Shown here piece after piece: positions 36,122-47,800 of a stretch of 64,000 nt of DNA. The notes under the pieces are model-generated. The model did no database searches and had not been told where the DNA came from. It saw only the letters and a list, made by a program, of their open reading frames with translations. The DNA is from Sequoia sempervirens. Its lineage: Eukaryota; Streptophyta; Pinopsida; Cupressales; Cupressaceae. The position numbers and the translations under genes were made by a program. Each line of letters opens with the position of its first letter. Positions within the stretch are counted from its first letter, which is position 1. The stretch is taken from assembly GCA_007258455.2 (NCBI GenBank), contig VDFB02047230.1, positions 155,347,554 to 155,411,553 on the forward strand, given 5' to 3'.

Positions 36122-38381
36122 GGTTTAAAGGTTAAATGTTTAGGGTTTAGGGTATATGGTAGAGGGTTTAAGGGTTAATGGTTTATGGTAGAGGGTTATA
36201 AGGGTTTAGGTTTTCATGGTAAGGGTATAGGGGAGAGAGATAGATGGAGTGAGTGTGTGAGAGAGTGACTTGAGAGAGTGGGATAAGGTCAGAGAGGGTG
36301 GGAGAGTGGGATAGAGTGGGAGAGAGGGAGGGAGATGGTGGGAGAGGGTGGGGGAGGGTGGTAGAGAGTGGGAGAGAGGGAGGGAGAGAGTAGAATAGTG
36401 GAAGAGGGTGGGAGAGAGTGGGATAAGGTGGGAGAGGCTAGGATAGAGTGGGAGAGAGTTGGAGAGAGTGGGAGAGAGGGAGGGAGAGAGTGGGAGAGTG
36501 AGTGAGATACCTAAGAGAGGGAGAGGGGTAGGATGAAGAGAATTGAGAGAGAGAGAGGGAGGGAGTGGGAGAGAGATGTGAGGGAGGAGGAAGTCAAGGG
36601 TAGAGGGGAGATGGTTTGAGATTTTAGGGTTAAGGGTAGAGGGGAGGGAGATAAGATTGAGTGAGAGAGTTAGGAGAGAGAGAGAGGAGGGAGTGGTTGA
36701 TAGATATAGGGAGAAAGGGTTAAGGGTAGAGGGTAGGGGGTTTAAGTATTTAGGGTTTAAGGGTTAACGGTTAATGGTTAACGGTAGAGGGTTTAAGGGT
36801 AGAGGGGAGACACATAGAGGGAGTGAGAGAGATAGAGAGATACCTAAGAGAGGGAGAGGGGATAGGAGGGAGAGGCTTGAGAGAGAGAAAGAGAGGGTAG
36901 AGGGTTTGGGGTTTAGGGTTATGAGTAGGGGGGATAGAGATAGAGGGATTAAGTGAGAGAGAGAGAGAGAGTGAGGGAGTGGGAGAGAGATAAAGGGTAG
37001 AGGGTAGAAGGTAGAGGGTTAAGGGTAGAGGGGACATAGATATGAGTAAGTGAGAGAGAGAGACCTGAGAGAAGGAGAGGTGGTAGAAGGGTGAGACTTG
37101 ACAGGGAGGGAGGGAGGGAGGGAGGGAGGGAGTGGGAGAGAGATAGAGGGTTTACGGGTTTAGAGTTTAAGGGTTAAGGGTGTAAGGTTATGGTTAAGGG
37201 TAGAGGAGCCAGAGATAGAGAGTGAGTGAGCAGATAACACTGACAGAGGAGAGTAGGTAGAAGGCAAGTGCTGAGAGATAGAGAGAGGGTAGAGGGTTTA
37301 AGGGTCGGGGGCTTAAGGGTTTAGGGTTTAGGTTATGGGTAGAGGGGAGAGAGATAGAGGGTTTAAGGGTTTAGGGTTTAGGGTTTAGGTTAAGGGTAGA
37401 GGGGAGAGATATATAGAGAGTGATTGAGAGAGAGAGGCTTGAGAGAGGGAGAGGAGGTAGGAGGGAGGGTCTTGAGAGAGAGAGGGTAGAGGGTTTAAGG
37501 GTAAAGGGCTAAGGGTAGAGTGGAGAGACTTAGGAGTGAGTGAGTGAGAGAGAGACTTGAGAGAGGGAGAGGGGGTAGGAGGGGAAGACTTGAGAGAGAG
37601 AGAGATAACTGAGAGAGGGAGGAAGTAGGACAGAGACACTGAGAGAGAGAGGGGTTATTGATAGACATAGGGAGAAAGTGCTTAAGGGTAGAGGGTAGGG
37701 GGTTTAAGCATTTAGGTTTATACACAAATAATCAAGTATGGGTAGAGGGTTTTAAGGGTAGAGGGGAGACACACAGAGGAGTGAGTGAGAGATAGAGAGA
37801 TACCTAAGAGAGGGAGAGGAGGTAGGAGGGAGAGTCTTGAGAGAGAGAAAGAGAGTGAGTGAGAGATAAAGACCTGAGAGAGGGAGAGGAGGTAGAAGGG
37901 TGAGTCTTGAGAGAGAGAGAGGGTAGAGGGTTTAAGGGTTTGGGGCTTAAGGGTTTAGGGTTATGGGTTATGGGTAGAGGGGAGAGAGTGGGGGATGGAG
38001 TGGGAGAGAGATAGAGGGTAGAGGGTTAAAAGGGAAGAGGGTAGAGAGATAGGAGTCAGAGAGAGAGACCTGAGAGAGGGAGAGGGGGCAGGAGGGTGAG
38101 ACTTGAGAGAGAGAGGGAGGGGAGTGGGAGAGAGATATAGGTTCAAGGGTTAAGCATAGAGGGTAGAGGGTTCAAGGGTTAAGGGTTTAGGGTTTAGGGT
38201 TAAGGGTAGAGGAGAGGGAGATAGAGGGAGTGAGTGAGAGAGAATTGAGAGAGGGAGAGGGGGGATGAGGGAGAGTCTTGAGAGAGAGAGAGAGGGAGGG
38301 AGTGGGAGAGAGATAGAGGGTAGAGGTCGGGCGGATTTGTTTAACGGCAGAGGGCTGGCGGGGTAGAGTGAGAGACATAGG

Positions 38382-38419
<38 letters not shown>

Positions 38420-38560
38420 GAGGGGGAAAGGAGAGGGAAGAGGGAAAGAAGGGTAGATGAGAGGGAGAATCTGAGGGGAATAATGAGAGAGAGAGGAGAG
38501 AGAGAGAGGAAGTGAGAGAATTAGGAGGGAATAATTCAGAGAGAGAGAGAGAGGGAAAAA
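36100..38560. repeat. Purine-rich minisatellite with degenerate telomere-type words
   Basis: For nearly 2.5 kb the plus strand has hardly any C. It alternates telomere-like stretches (gtttagggtttagggtt, ttaagggtttagggttt) with gagagaggga runs. Clear TTTAGGG clusters lie near 36140, 37320, 37370 and 38185. A loose higher-order unit (gggtagaggggagagagatag, then gtgagtgagagagag, then cttgagagaggg) recurs many times. The same vocabulary is found at 13308-13469. Open frames here are artefacts of low complexity. Confidence 0.85.
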
Positions 38561-38828
38561 GAGATAATATCTAAATATTTTATATAAAGTAGTAATATTA
38601 ATTAGTTATATAATATTTTATATATTAGTAATATATATATATACATTAACTAAAATATAGAAATAATATTTAAATATTATACATAATAATATAATATATT
38701 ATATATTAAATTATAAAGTATATTGTATATTCTAAACTAGATATATTAAAATAAACTATAAAATATTTATTGCATTTTCTAAATCATATATTATAAAGTG
38801 TAAAACATTTTTTAAAATCATATATAAA
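38561..38828. other. Extremely AT-rich stretch
   Basis: It is almost only A and T with words such as taatattaattag and atatatatat. It separates the minisatellite from the motif array at 38829. Confidence 0.6.
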
Positions 38829-38910
38829 CCAAATTGGATATCTAATTCAAATCGGATATCCGATTCAAAACAGATATCCGATTTGAAACGAATATCCAAT
38901 ATTTCTGACA
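38829..38910. promoter_or_regulatory. Four-copy CGGATATCCG motif array
   Basis: Copies read ttggatatctaattc, atcggatatccgattc, cagatatccgatttg and cgaatatccaat, spaced about 18 bases apart. This array closes the far side of the minisatellite, so the minisatellite is bracketed by the motif. Confidence 0.65.
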
Positions 38911-39769
38911 AAGAATTTATTGCCTTGGGATTAGCCTCGGGCTTGCTTTGGTATTTGTCTTGGACATGCCAATCCTAAGAAGTCAACGCAAAAAACGTGT
39001 TTGACAACTCACCTTGTTTTTCTAGACTTCGTCCATGTGGCTGACAACTTTATTTTTAGCCAAAATTGATGAAACGAAAAGGGTTTGTAGAGGAGACTCT
39101 CAACTTTCCACCAATATAAATTATTCTTTACTTTGAATTTAATAAGTAATTATTATTCATTTTCTATTAGAATTACGACTAAAGTGTTGATTGATAGGTT
39201 GATTGAAAAACATCTATAACTTTCAAAGGGTATAATATTTTTTGAATCCAAAATATGCTTCACATTCTATGTTTCACATACTATAGGATTAAAAAAAAAA
39301 GAATTTTATGAAGTTTTGACCAAGTTAAGGTGGTCAAACATACGAGTTTTTATATTTTTTAAAAGTTGTAATAAAAAATTCATAATTAATTATTTACTTG
39401 GACAAAAATTACAAAAAAATATGCGTCACATCCAGACATGAGTCCTCTACTTATATCTAAAATCTTATAAAAAAATATTATCATTTTATTATGGTTAGAG
39501 TGGTCAGACAAACACCTACTTCTTATTTTTCCTCTGAAATTTAAGTACTGCTGCATTGAAATTTCAATTTTTCACCAAATAGACTTTTAAAAAAAATAAA
39601 TAAACTTAGTAGTTTAAAAACTACATTCAAATTTCCATAGATTCTATTCTTACATATTTTTGAAATAATATAGATAACTTATTCAAATTTTTATGTAAAG
39701 TTTTCTAACTCTGATTTTTCTGAATTTTCATTGCCACTTAAGGGCCTATTTTTTCCATGATAATCCTAC
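38911..39769. other. Spacer, nothing recognised
   Basis: AT-rich sequence without open frames or repeats that I can support. Confidence 0.45.
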
Positions 39770-40182
39770 ACATACCCATGTGATGTAAGAAATCATGGGT
39801 AGATCAACAAGGCCATATCATGATCGACACAGCTAGTGACCTGGTATCCCCTAACCTTACACACATTTTGATAAAATGGAAAACAAGTGGCTTTTATCAT
39901 TTATTTGGTGACACCATCTTGTATTTGTTTAAGGGGAACGTCACCATGTACTTCTTCCCGCATGCAAGAAAGAATAGCAGTCACTCTATCTAGGGAATAT
40001 GCACTAGTACTCTCAAGTTCATCTTTTAGTTTTTCTAGACTATGCAATATTAACATGCATGGTTCACTATGTATCTCTGGGGTTGCACCTTGTGCTAATG
40101 AATCTCTCAATTTTTTTATCTCATTACTAGTATTTGCAAACAAAGAATCTGGCACAGGTGGAACATTATCTGCATTTTCCAT
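39770..40182 (-). pseudogene. Copy D gene 1 fragment, N-terminal part
   Basis: Beginning at an ATG at 40182 it encodes ENADNVPPVPDSLFANTSN and LKDELESTSAYSLDRVTAIL. This is nearly the same as the start of gene 1 in copy C (from 60878). After GVTK a TAA replaces the GAA of copy C at about 39900. The homologous reading continues (MIKATCFPFYQNV) to about 39770, where the match ends. It is transcribed divergently from the gene 2 fragment at 41329, as on the left side of copy C. Confidence 0.7.
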
Positions 40183-40183
40183 G

Positions 40184-40184
<1 letters not shown>

Positions 40185-40222
<38 letters not shown>
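40185..40222. repeat. (TA)n microsatellite directly upstream of copy D gene 1
   Basis: About 19 TA units stand two bases before the ATG. Copy C has a much shorter run at the same place (60861-60875), so the tract has changed length since the copies split. Confidence 0.85.
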
Positions 40223-40226
<4 letters not shown>

Positions 40227-41328
40227 ACCTAAAAAAGAAATGATACTTTGGTAAATAATATATCTAGATAAAGAGAATACAAATCTAAAATAGAACTTGT
40301 AATAATTCATCTACTCATCAATAATATTTTCATACCATTAACAATTTAAAAAGAATTGGAAGACAACTATAATCTATAACATAGCATCCTTATATGGTTC
40401 AAATTTTAAATGAAACGATGAAATAAAGAATAAGAATACAAAGATTAAAGTATAAAATTATTTGAAAATAATTGGGGATAAAAATATTTAATCTAATAGT
40501 TGTTAACATAAATGAACTTCAATTATATATCCAAGAACATCAAAAAATTATAGATTGGAAAGCAAAATAATCAGACATTTATCATATTTTTATATGTATA
40601 AAGTTTAGATACCATCAAACTAGTTAAACTTATAGATTGCATAAAGCTATAAATTGAATCGTTAAAACTAATTTATTAAGAATAAAATCTAATAAAGTTT
40701 GACTTCATTGCATACTTGTTATAAATATCTCACTAATCCAACCATACATATTATATATGTTAAAAATATATATAATTGTTATGCCCGTAATTTTTCACTA
40801 TATCTTGACGTGGATCTCCTTCAACTAGATCAATTAAAAATTATTTGTAATGTTGGAGGAAAATGGATATAATATCATTAGAGTTGTCATGGAACTACCT
40901 CTCTTGATCAACGATAGATATTATCCACTCTCGAGAATGTAAATATGTTCGAGATAACTAAAAAATATTTTGTATCCCTTATATCCTTTCATCCAATGTA
41001 GCCTATCTCTTAATTGAGATCCTCTACCACAATTAATTTCAAATCTTCTAAGTTTTATTTCAACGATTTAGAAACCACTCATTGTAGAAAAGTTATTAGT
41101 AAGTGCTAAACCCAAAACAAGTTTTTTTTTTCTATTTGGATCCATATTTTTTTTCCATTCTAGATCTCTTTCTAGCGATATTCTTATTGTAAGATCATAG
41201 TAAGGTAGTGCAATAGATTTAAATGCATCCATTCCAAGACCATTGGGAGGTGGGTATACAATATGAACCAAGTATTAATTTCTAATGTTAATTACTGAAA
41301 GAAGATGAAGGTCCTTATTTACCCTTAA

Positions 41329-42360
41329 ATGACATTTAAAATGGATATTTTAATGTTCAATATAATGAAATGTTTAAAAAATGAAAGTGACAATAATATT
41401 GAAAATAAAAATGTTGAACATGAATGTGAAAATATTGTAAAATTTGATGGAACACCTATTGATAAGAGTAGCATCATAGAAGAAGAAGAAGAAGAAATAC
41501 ATCAACAATTTCTTGACTAATGTGGATATGAACCCTATGACATTGAAATTGCACTCAATAATCGACTTGTTGATAACAATGATTAAATTGATAGCTCACA
41601 TGAACCAATGAAACTCAATGTGTCTCCAAATTACATAAGAAGAGAGAACCTAAATGTGAAGAAGAAAAAGAAATTCAAAATCCATCTTTTTGTAATGAGT
41701 TTGTTAAAATTTAAAAACATTCAAGAACCCCAAAATGGTTTGAAATTGATGAGCATAATAGAAATTCTTGAAGGCAAGAGGTCATCACAAACCATTTGGT
41801 TGTGGGCTTCAAAAATTTTCAATGAATGGTTTTCCAATAAGATGTATTAACCAAAAATTCCAAATTTTTATACAATTACTAAAGATGTACAAAATGAGAC
41901 CTTTACTAAATAAATTTCAAAGATTCATGTAAACAAAAAGTTTGATCAAAATAATATTGTTGTTAAAGTTTTTTTTAATGCATTCAATTCTATTGTAAAT
42001 AATGGTAAGGAAAAAGATAAAAGAGTTGCTCATAGACTAATAACATCATTAGTAACAAATTAAATAATTAAAAAGGCTCAATTATTAAGGTAAACTTGTC
42101 TTGAATTAAGCCTAAATCATAAAAAATTATCAAAAGTACTATCAATAAGATCATGATTAGAAAGTCCTATTGAAAATCATACTTGGGATTTTAGCAGTAG
42201 GATCCATGAGTCGATAAGAAGCTAATTAATAGCACAAAGGATGAAATTCAACAATTTTGACACTCTAACTCTAGATTTACATATGAGGTTGGAAACAACA
42301 ATTTTTATACTCTACCTAGGCCATGATTCTATTATGAGTACGAAGAGTTTATGATAGAAA
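41329..42360 (+). pseudogene. Copy D gene 2 fragment, N-terminal and middle parts, heavily broken
   Basis: The acidic linker (ENKNVEHECENIVKFDG, then an EEEEEE run) is followed by VSPNYIRRENLNVKKKKK. Next come WLWASKIFNEWFSN, IHVNKKFDQNNIVVKVFF and DKRVAHRLITSLV, which align in order with copy B. Near 42180-42240 it resembles the ENDTWAF region of copy B. At least six stops interrupt it. The Cys/His block and catalytic part are absent. It has the same inverted arrangement with gene 1 as seen on the left of copy C. Confidence 0.65.
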
Positions 42361-44919
42361 TACATCCATTATTGTTGAGTTAAAAGTAGGTTAAATATTA
42401 TTTTTCTTAAAAATTCACTTTTATATAAATGTAGGTGTTTTGGAGAACAAAGCTATAGTATGAATAAGTGATTGACATCGATGGCTATAAATTTCAAGGT
42501 GGGGACATTCAATATAATTCATAAGGTGTTATAATATTAAATGCTTTCATTGTTTAATTAGTTTTAATCAATGTTGTATGATTTATTAAACATTTTTTTA
42601 ATATTTAAATGTAGGTGTTTTGGGGAGTAGCAGTGATAGATCTAGCTCATTGAGAAACAATATAGGTAGAGAGGAGGAGTGACCTTGACAAGGATTGAGA
42701 CATGGATCACCTCAGGGTGGTAGATATGAGTGGAACATATCCATAGAGAAGGATAGGCAAAAGAGGATAGATATAGGAGACAAATACCTTAGGGGCACCT
42801 TTTTAGTTGTGTGTATGCTCTCAGAGTGGATTTACTCATGAGTGCTTTGATGTATTTGAAGACACATTTGTATGAGAACATAGATAATATGATATGGGAA
42901 CTATTAGTTGTGTTGATGATGGGTGTGATATTTTATGTGTATGTTGATGATGTGCATGATATATAGTTATATTTCTTGTATTTGGATGCTCATAGGTATG
43001 GATATTCATGAATCTTATGTGTATGTCTAATGGTGGCATGTGGAAGGATAAATATGGCTATTGAAAACTTTACCATTATCTTGAAAACTAATTATGGCTA
43101 TATGATTATCTTATTGTAATGAACCCAAGTTAATTCGATAGATATTAGTGAAGTTGAATTAGGAAGCATGGATTGTGCTTTATTATACACATTTTATGTT
43201 TAAAAATATGGGTCTAATTTTTGCGATATTGAAAGTCAGTTAAATTTCTTCAATATTATATCCAAGGTATAGGGATATATTAGTGGTAGGAGTAGTGTAG
43301 GATAAAAAGGAGAATGTATAAAGAGGGGAAGGTATAGAAAGGTAATGACATGGTAATGGAAGGAGAAGTTATGCTATAAGGTTAGATTTTCATAGGATAA
43401 GGATGAAAGGTATGAAGAACATATATGTATAGGATAGTGCTAGTAGTAACAATGGTGTGAACATATATAAAAGGATGCAAGATAAGACAAATACTAGTGG
43501 AGAGAAAGGCGGTAGGACATGGGTGGTGGATCCCATGGAAGTGGTAACTATAGTATGATAGGAGGAATCATTATAAGAGGATGAAGGGTAGATGGATGCA
43601 TAGAGGGTACAACATTATTAAAATCCATTAGAGTGGTAATATTATGAATAGTATTAATTCCCTAAGGATAGCCACCTAATACATTATATAAATTACTAGC
43701 CAATGAGTGAGGATATTTAGGGTGGAGAGGTGCATCAATACGTAATTATCAATTTAGGAAAATGTCTTGTTTACCAACATATGTATCTAAATCATAGTCT
43801 CAAGTGATCATTATTTTTCATCTTCTTTAATGTGGCTCTTTATATGGTTGTCATTAGCTATTCTATAAAAAAATGATTCACTCGGACAGATTTTATTTGC
43901 TAGTCATATTAGAGTTAAGATGAAAACTCCATAAAACAAGATTTTAAAGGATATTAATTTAACTAGATAAAAGATCAAGGAAAGCACTCTCAAACATGCA
44001 ATATACCCCAATTTCTTAGACAATGCATATTTCCTAATAATGTGTGTAGCTAAAAACTAATAACATGTAATGAATGGATGTAGGTGATAATAATTAAATA
44101 ATCCTAATTGAACTAGGGTTGTCCTTTTTATATATTTAAGAAGTTGTAAGAGCATTGTATGAAATTGTAAGATGGGAATTACTTATGAAATGTTATGACA
44201 CATAAGAGAATAAAAAAGGGGGATTACACTAGAATATTGATTAGAATTATGAAAATCGTCAAGATCATCTTAAATAATGGGTTTGACTATGTCAAAAATG
44301 GAGTGTCAGTTATGAGGAGGAGGATTTGAATTTTTTTGACAAGATGTAAAGAATTTGCTAAATACATCCTATAAACCAAGTCAAGGAATATTATGTTGGA
44401 ATTTGTGCCAAATTTGGTGCCATTTTTAGGTCATTATTTTGGCTCATGGCTTTGGTTAAACCACACTTGGTTTATGGTTTAAATTTTTCCTATTTATGGG
44501 TGCTTGAGATGGAGAAAGCATAATGATTTTGTAGGTATCATCATGCTACTAGAAATTACTCCATATTCACATGTTGATGATACTACTATAAGGGTATGCA
44601 CATGAATATTTTATTGTAAATGATATTATTATCAAATAATATAATTGGTTCATGTTTTTGGTTGTGGGATTTTTCTTCCAAGAGGATTTTCCCATGTACA
44701 TAATTATGTTATAAATTTATAATTTATACATTTTTCTTGTAACTAAAATTAAATCTATTTTGCATATTTATCTCCTGATAGGTTAATATGGGAAGTGTTT
44801 CCACACCTCAAATTTGTGTTTCTATTTGAACTTCATAACTTTATATTGTTTGTTTCCATATGCTATTAAGTTCTTATATATGCTTCACTTGGTCTTTCCA
44901 TTTAGGAGCAGGCTATCGA
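42361..44919. other. Spacer, nothing recognised
   Basis: The phrase aaatgtaggtgttttgg occurs twice (about 42430 and 42607), a small direct repeat. Otherwise there are no supported genes or repeats. Confidence 0.4.
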
Positions 44920-45540
44920 TAGCTTTGATTGTTGAAATGGGAAGGCATATTTCATTTACACAGGACAAAAATGTATGCAAAATGGGGAAGCAAAATACTG
45001 TATGTTGAAAATGCTTTAAAAACTTTCAAACAAATGCAATTTGAATTCAACAAATTTGAAAAAAATTGCATTTAGGGTTTCAAATTTTAACAAATAAATG
45101 CATTTTGAACTCTAAAAATTTGAATTTTAAATACCTAGTGCTCGATATGCAAGCTGGAATGATGAACTTTGGAGAGACGAAGTTAAATTTTCTTTCGCCA
45201 GAAAGAAAAAGTCAGTTTGCTTGTCATCAGTTCTCCACACACGCTAGGGAAAGCGACTGGTAAATTTAGAAAGTGAAAATGACAGTTGAAAATGATGGAA
45301 TTTTTGTTTTTTATCATATTTAAGGGGGTTCGGTCGAACCTAGGTTCGACCAAACCAATTTAAATATGATTATTTTTATTTAGGTTATATGGGTTCGATC
45401 GAACATATGTGTTTGGTCGAACCCATAATGAAGTTCAATCGAACCATTGGGTTTGAACGAACCCATTGAATATGGGGAAAAGGAAAAAAATGAAATTTTC
45501 TTCCTCATATAAATTGTAAACCACTATTCTAAAGCCACCC
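44920..45540. repeat. Left arm of a 600-base inverted repeat pair
   Basis: Reading inward it matches the reverse complement of 55596-56160. Shared landmarks in order are gacaaaaatgtatgcaaaa, ggggaagcaaaatact, tgcatttagggtttcaaa, ttaaatacctagtgctc, the GGTTCGGTCGAACC-type palindromes, and aaccactattctaa at the inner end. Substitutions and small gaps are frequent. It ends next to LTR-related sequence. Confidence 0.75.
45324..45470. repeat. GGTTCGGTCGAACC palindrome cluster in the left arm
   Basis: Palindromes at about 45327 (ggttcggtcgaacc), 45341, 45391 (gggttcgatcgaac), 45411 and 45432-45465 lie within 150 bases. The core resembles half of a tRNA B box but no cloverleaf surrounds it. Confidence 0.7.
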
Positions 45541-45639
45541 TACTCCCTAAGAAGCGACCTTACATGAATTAAGAAAAGATCCCTTTGAGCAATCCTTTAC
45601 ATACATAAATGTTCATAAGTGCTTAATGGAGCTTGTTAG

Positions 45640-47800
45640 GCCTTGCGAAGCTCAAAGTTTCATTTTGTGGCACTTTATTGAAGTTATTAGAGGGATAGCT
45701 TTGGTATGGTTATTATAATGAGAAGCCTAAACATGAACATGACTTTCTCATTATACGGCACGAAGTCAATACAGAGGCATGACCTTCTCACTAAGCCACC
45801 CTTTTTGGATACTCAACCAACAGACATGCCCTGAAGTTCCATTGCCTCAAAGTGAGTGTGTGTTTTGGACAAACAACTTGGATTTGATTCACATCATGTT
45901 GGACAAATAGTTGAGGCATGATCCACCCCTTTTTATTTTATTTTGTTAAATTTCTCTTTTTTTCTTTCTTTATGTCTTTGACATTGTATGTTTGTGTATC
46001 TTGATGCTCCATATCATACACCTTGTGTGTGTCCCTTTGTGCTTATTTTGGTTTGATGTAGGATCTTGGATCCTAGGGGCTTGGCCACCTCCTTTGATCT
46101 TTCTCACCCTATACCATCCACATTGTACACTTGGACCCCTTTTGATGCAAATTTGTCTACTATAGTGTGAGTTTGAAACAAGTGCCTCCTCTCACTAAAG
46201 TGCGAGCTAAATGTAGTGTAGGAAAAAGTATCCTTTTTTCACACTTAATTTGGTAATAATTGATATTAAAATGAGCCTAATATTGCCTTGATTTAGTGTT
46301 GTACTGTGTTTTACACTTTCACATCGGGTTTAGGGCCCTTTTAAACTAAACAGACCTTATTGTGCCTTATTTAGGGTGTTGTAAAGTGCATCTTTACACT
46401 TTCACACTAGTATAGGGCTTTATTAATTAATTAAGATTATTTATCCCTTATTTGTTCCTATTTTGCATCCACAAGCCTTATTAATTGCATATTTCAATGG
46501 ATAATCTTGACACTTATCAAATAACCAATCATAATTCGGTGTTTTGGGTCATGTGTTCTAGATCTGGTGATCTAGGACTCATACGCCACCTTGGGCATAT
46601 AATTCCCACCTAGGTCTTGGGGCCTGATTTCAAATTTCACATTAAAGAAGACATTCCTAGAAATTTGTGTCTCAGCTTTAGCAATTGGGACTCATATGCC
46701 ATAACTACAGTATGAGTCCTACTTTAACTAGGATCCATTTTGAATTCAATTCTTGGTGGAATTTTATTCTCCTAGATATGATGTTGGCTTGTAGTGTTTT
46801 AATTATGGGAATTTTGGCATAAACTTGAGTATAAATACAAGGTTAGTTCACATAATTTCTCCTAACAAGACCTAGCAATTAAGAGTCAAGAATCCTAAGA
46901 TTTCATAAAAGAATTATAGAGAATTCAAAAGCATTTCTAAGACACTCAAGGGAATATTTTTAGAAGATTATTGGAGCATTCAAGATCCATTATAATGTCA
47001 AAGGCTTGATGCATCATGCATGTGGTTTTGAGCTAATGTTGTGATGTATTGCTCAAGATCAATTCAAGTAATCAAAGGCATTATCCTTCATCAAGAATCA
47101 TGATCAAGATCTACATCCATTGAGGCCACTTTATGGTTGTTTGTAGATCTACAAGGTTTCAAACAAGGTTCTATTATTTCATCTTATGTTTCATGTTTCA
47201 TTCATGCTTCATTTCTCATTAAGGTTTGATTACCAAAATGGGGTTTGACCAAGGAAAATCCCCACTTCCTAAAAAAACAACACTTTTTATGTCTCTTTGT
47301 GTGATTGTAGGTTTATAGGTTGAAAAAAAAGTGGATTTGAAGCCCTCAAAAGTACCAAAATGACAAAGTTGCAAAAGTTATAAAAGTTGTCAAGACTCAT
47401 AGAAACTCAGACCTAGAGCAAGATATCCAACCTATTTACATGAAGCTAGTGGGAAAGTGCTTGTTTGATCCATCTTTAGAGGTTCACAAAGTTTCACTTC
47501 ATAATTCTACTCCTAGGAAACTTTGCAAAAAAATGAGACACTTAGCAACAGTTTGGGCATATGAGTCCTAGTACTTCCTTTTCACCAAATTTCAATAGAT
47601 CTAGATTAGTCACTGAGAGCTTCCAAGTCCTACCCAAAAACCATATACTAGGACTAAATCGCCTAGTCTAGCATATGAGTCCTAATATCCCTCAAAAGCA
47701 ACAGTTTTAAAGGATTTTAGGCCTTGCTTAGTCATCTTCATTTCTCCAGGTACTTCTCTATATCTTATTTTTTTTATCAATCTAATTACATGCTTTCAAA
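45640..47800 (+). mobile_element. 3' part of an LTR retrotransposon related to the one at 1-5669
   Basis: 45660-46200 aligns loosely with 3480-4013 of the first element (the words tggcact..tt.aagtta, catgactt..c and the final gagctaaatgta). An LTR start (TGTAGTG) can be set at 46212. Within it, actcatacgccaccttgggc near 46570 corresponds to actcattcgccaccttgggc near 1060, and tggggtttgacc near 47240 corresponds to the start of the window. No interior genes precede it. The end of the LTR is not defined. Confidence 0.6.

Noticed and set aside
36771..38378. Several minus-strand open frames rich in Ser, Leu and Pro
   Set aside because: They are the complement of the purine-rich minisatellite and contain only low-complexity peptide.
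36100..38560. A true telomere or a chromosome end
   Set aside because: TTTAGGG words are scattered and degenerate, and unique sequence and genes lie on both sides.
45324..45470. GGTTCGGTCGAACC sequences as tRNA T arms or Pol III B boxes
   Set aside because: No acceptor, D or anticodon arms surround them. They are symmetric palindromes in clusters, unlike tRNA genes.
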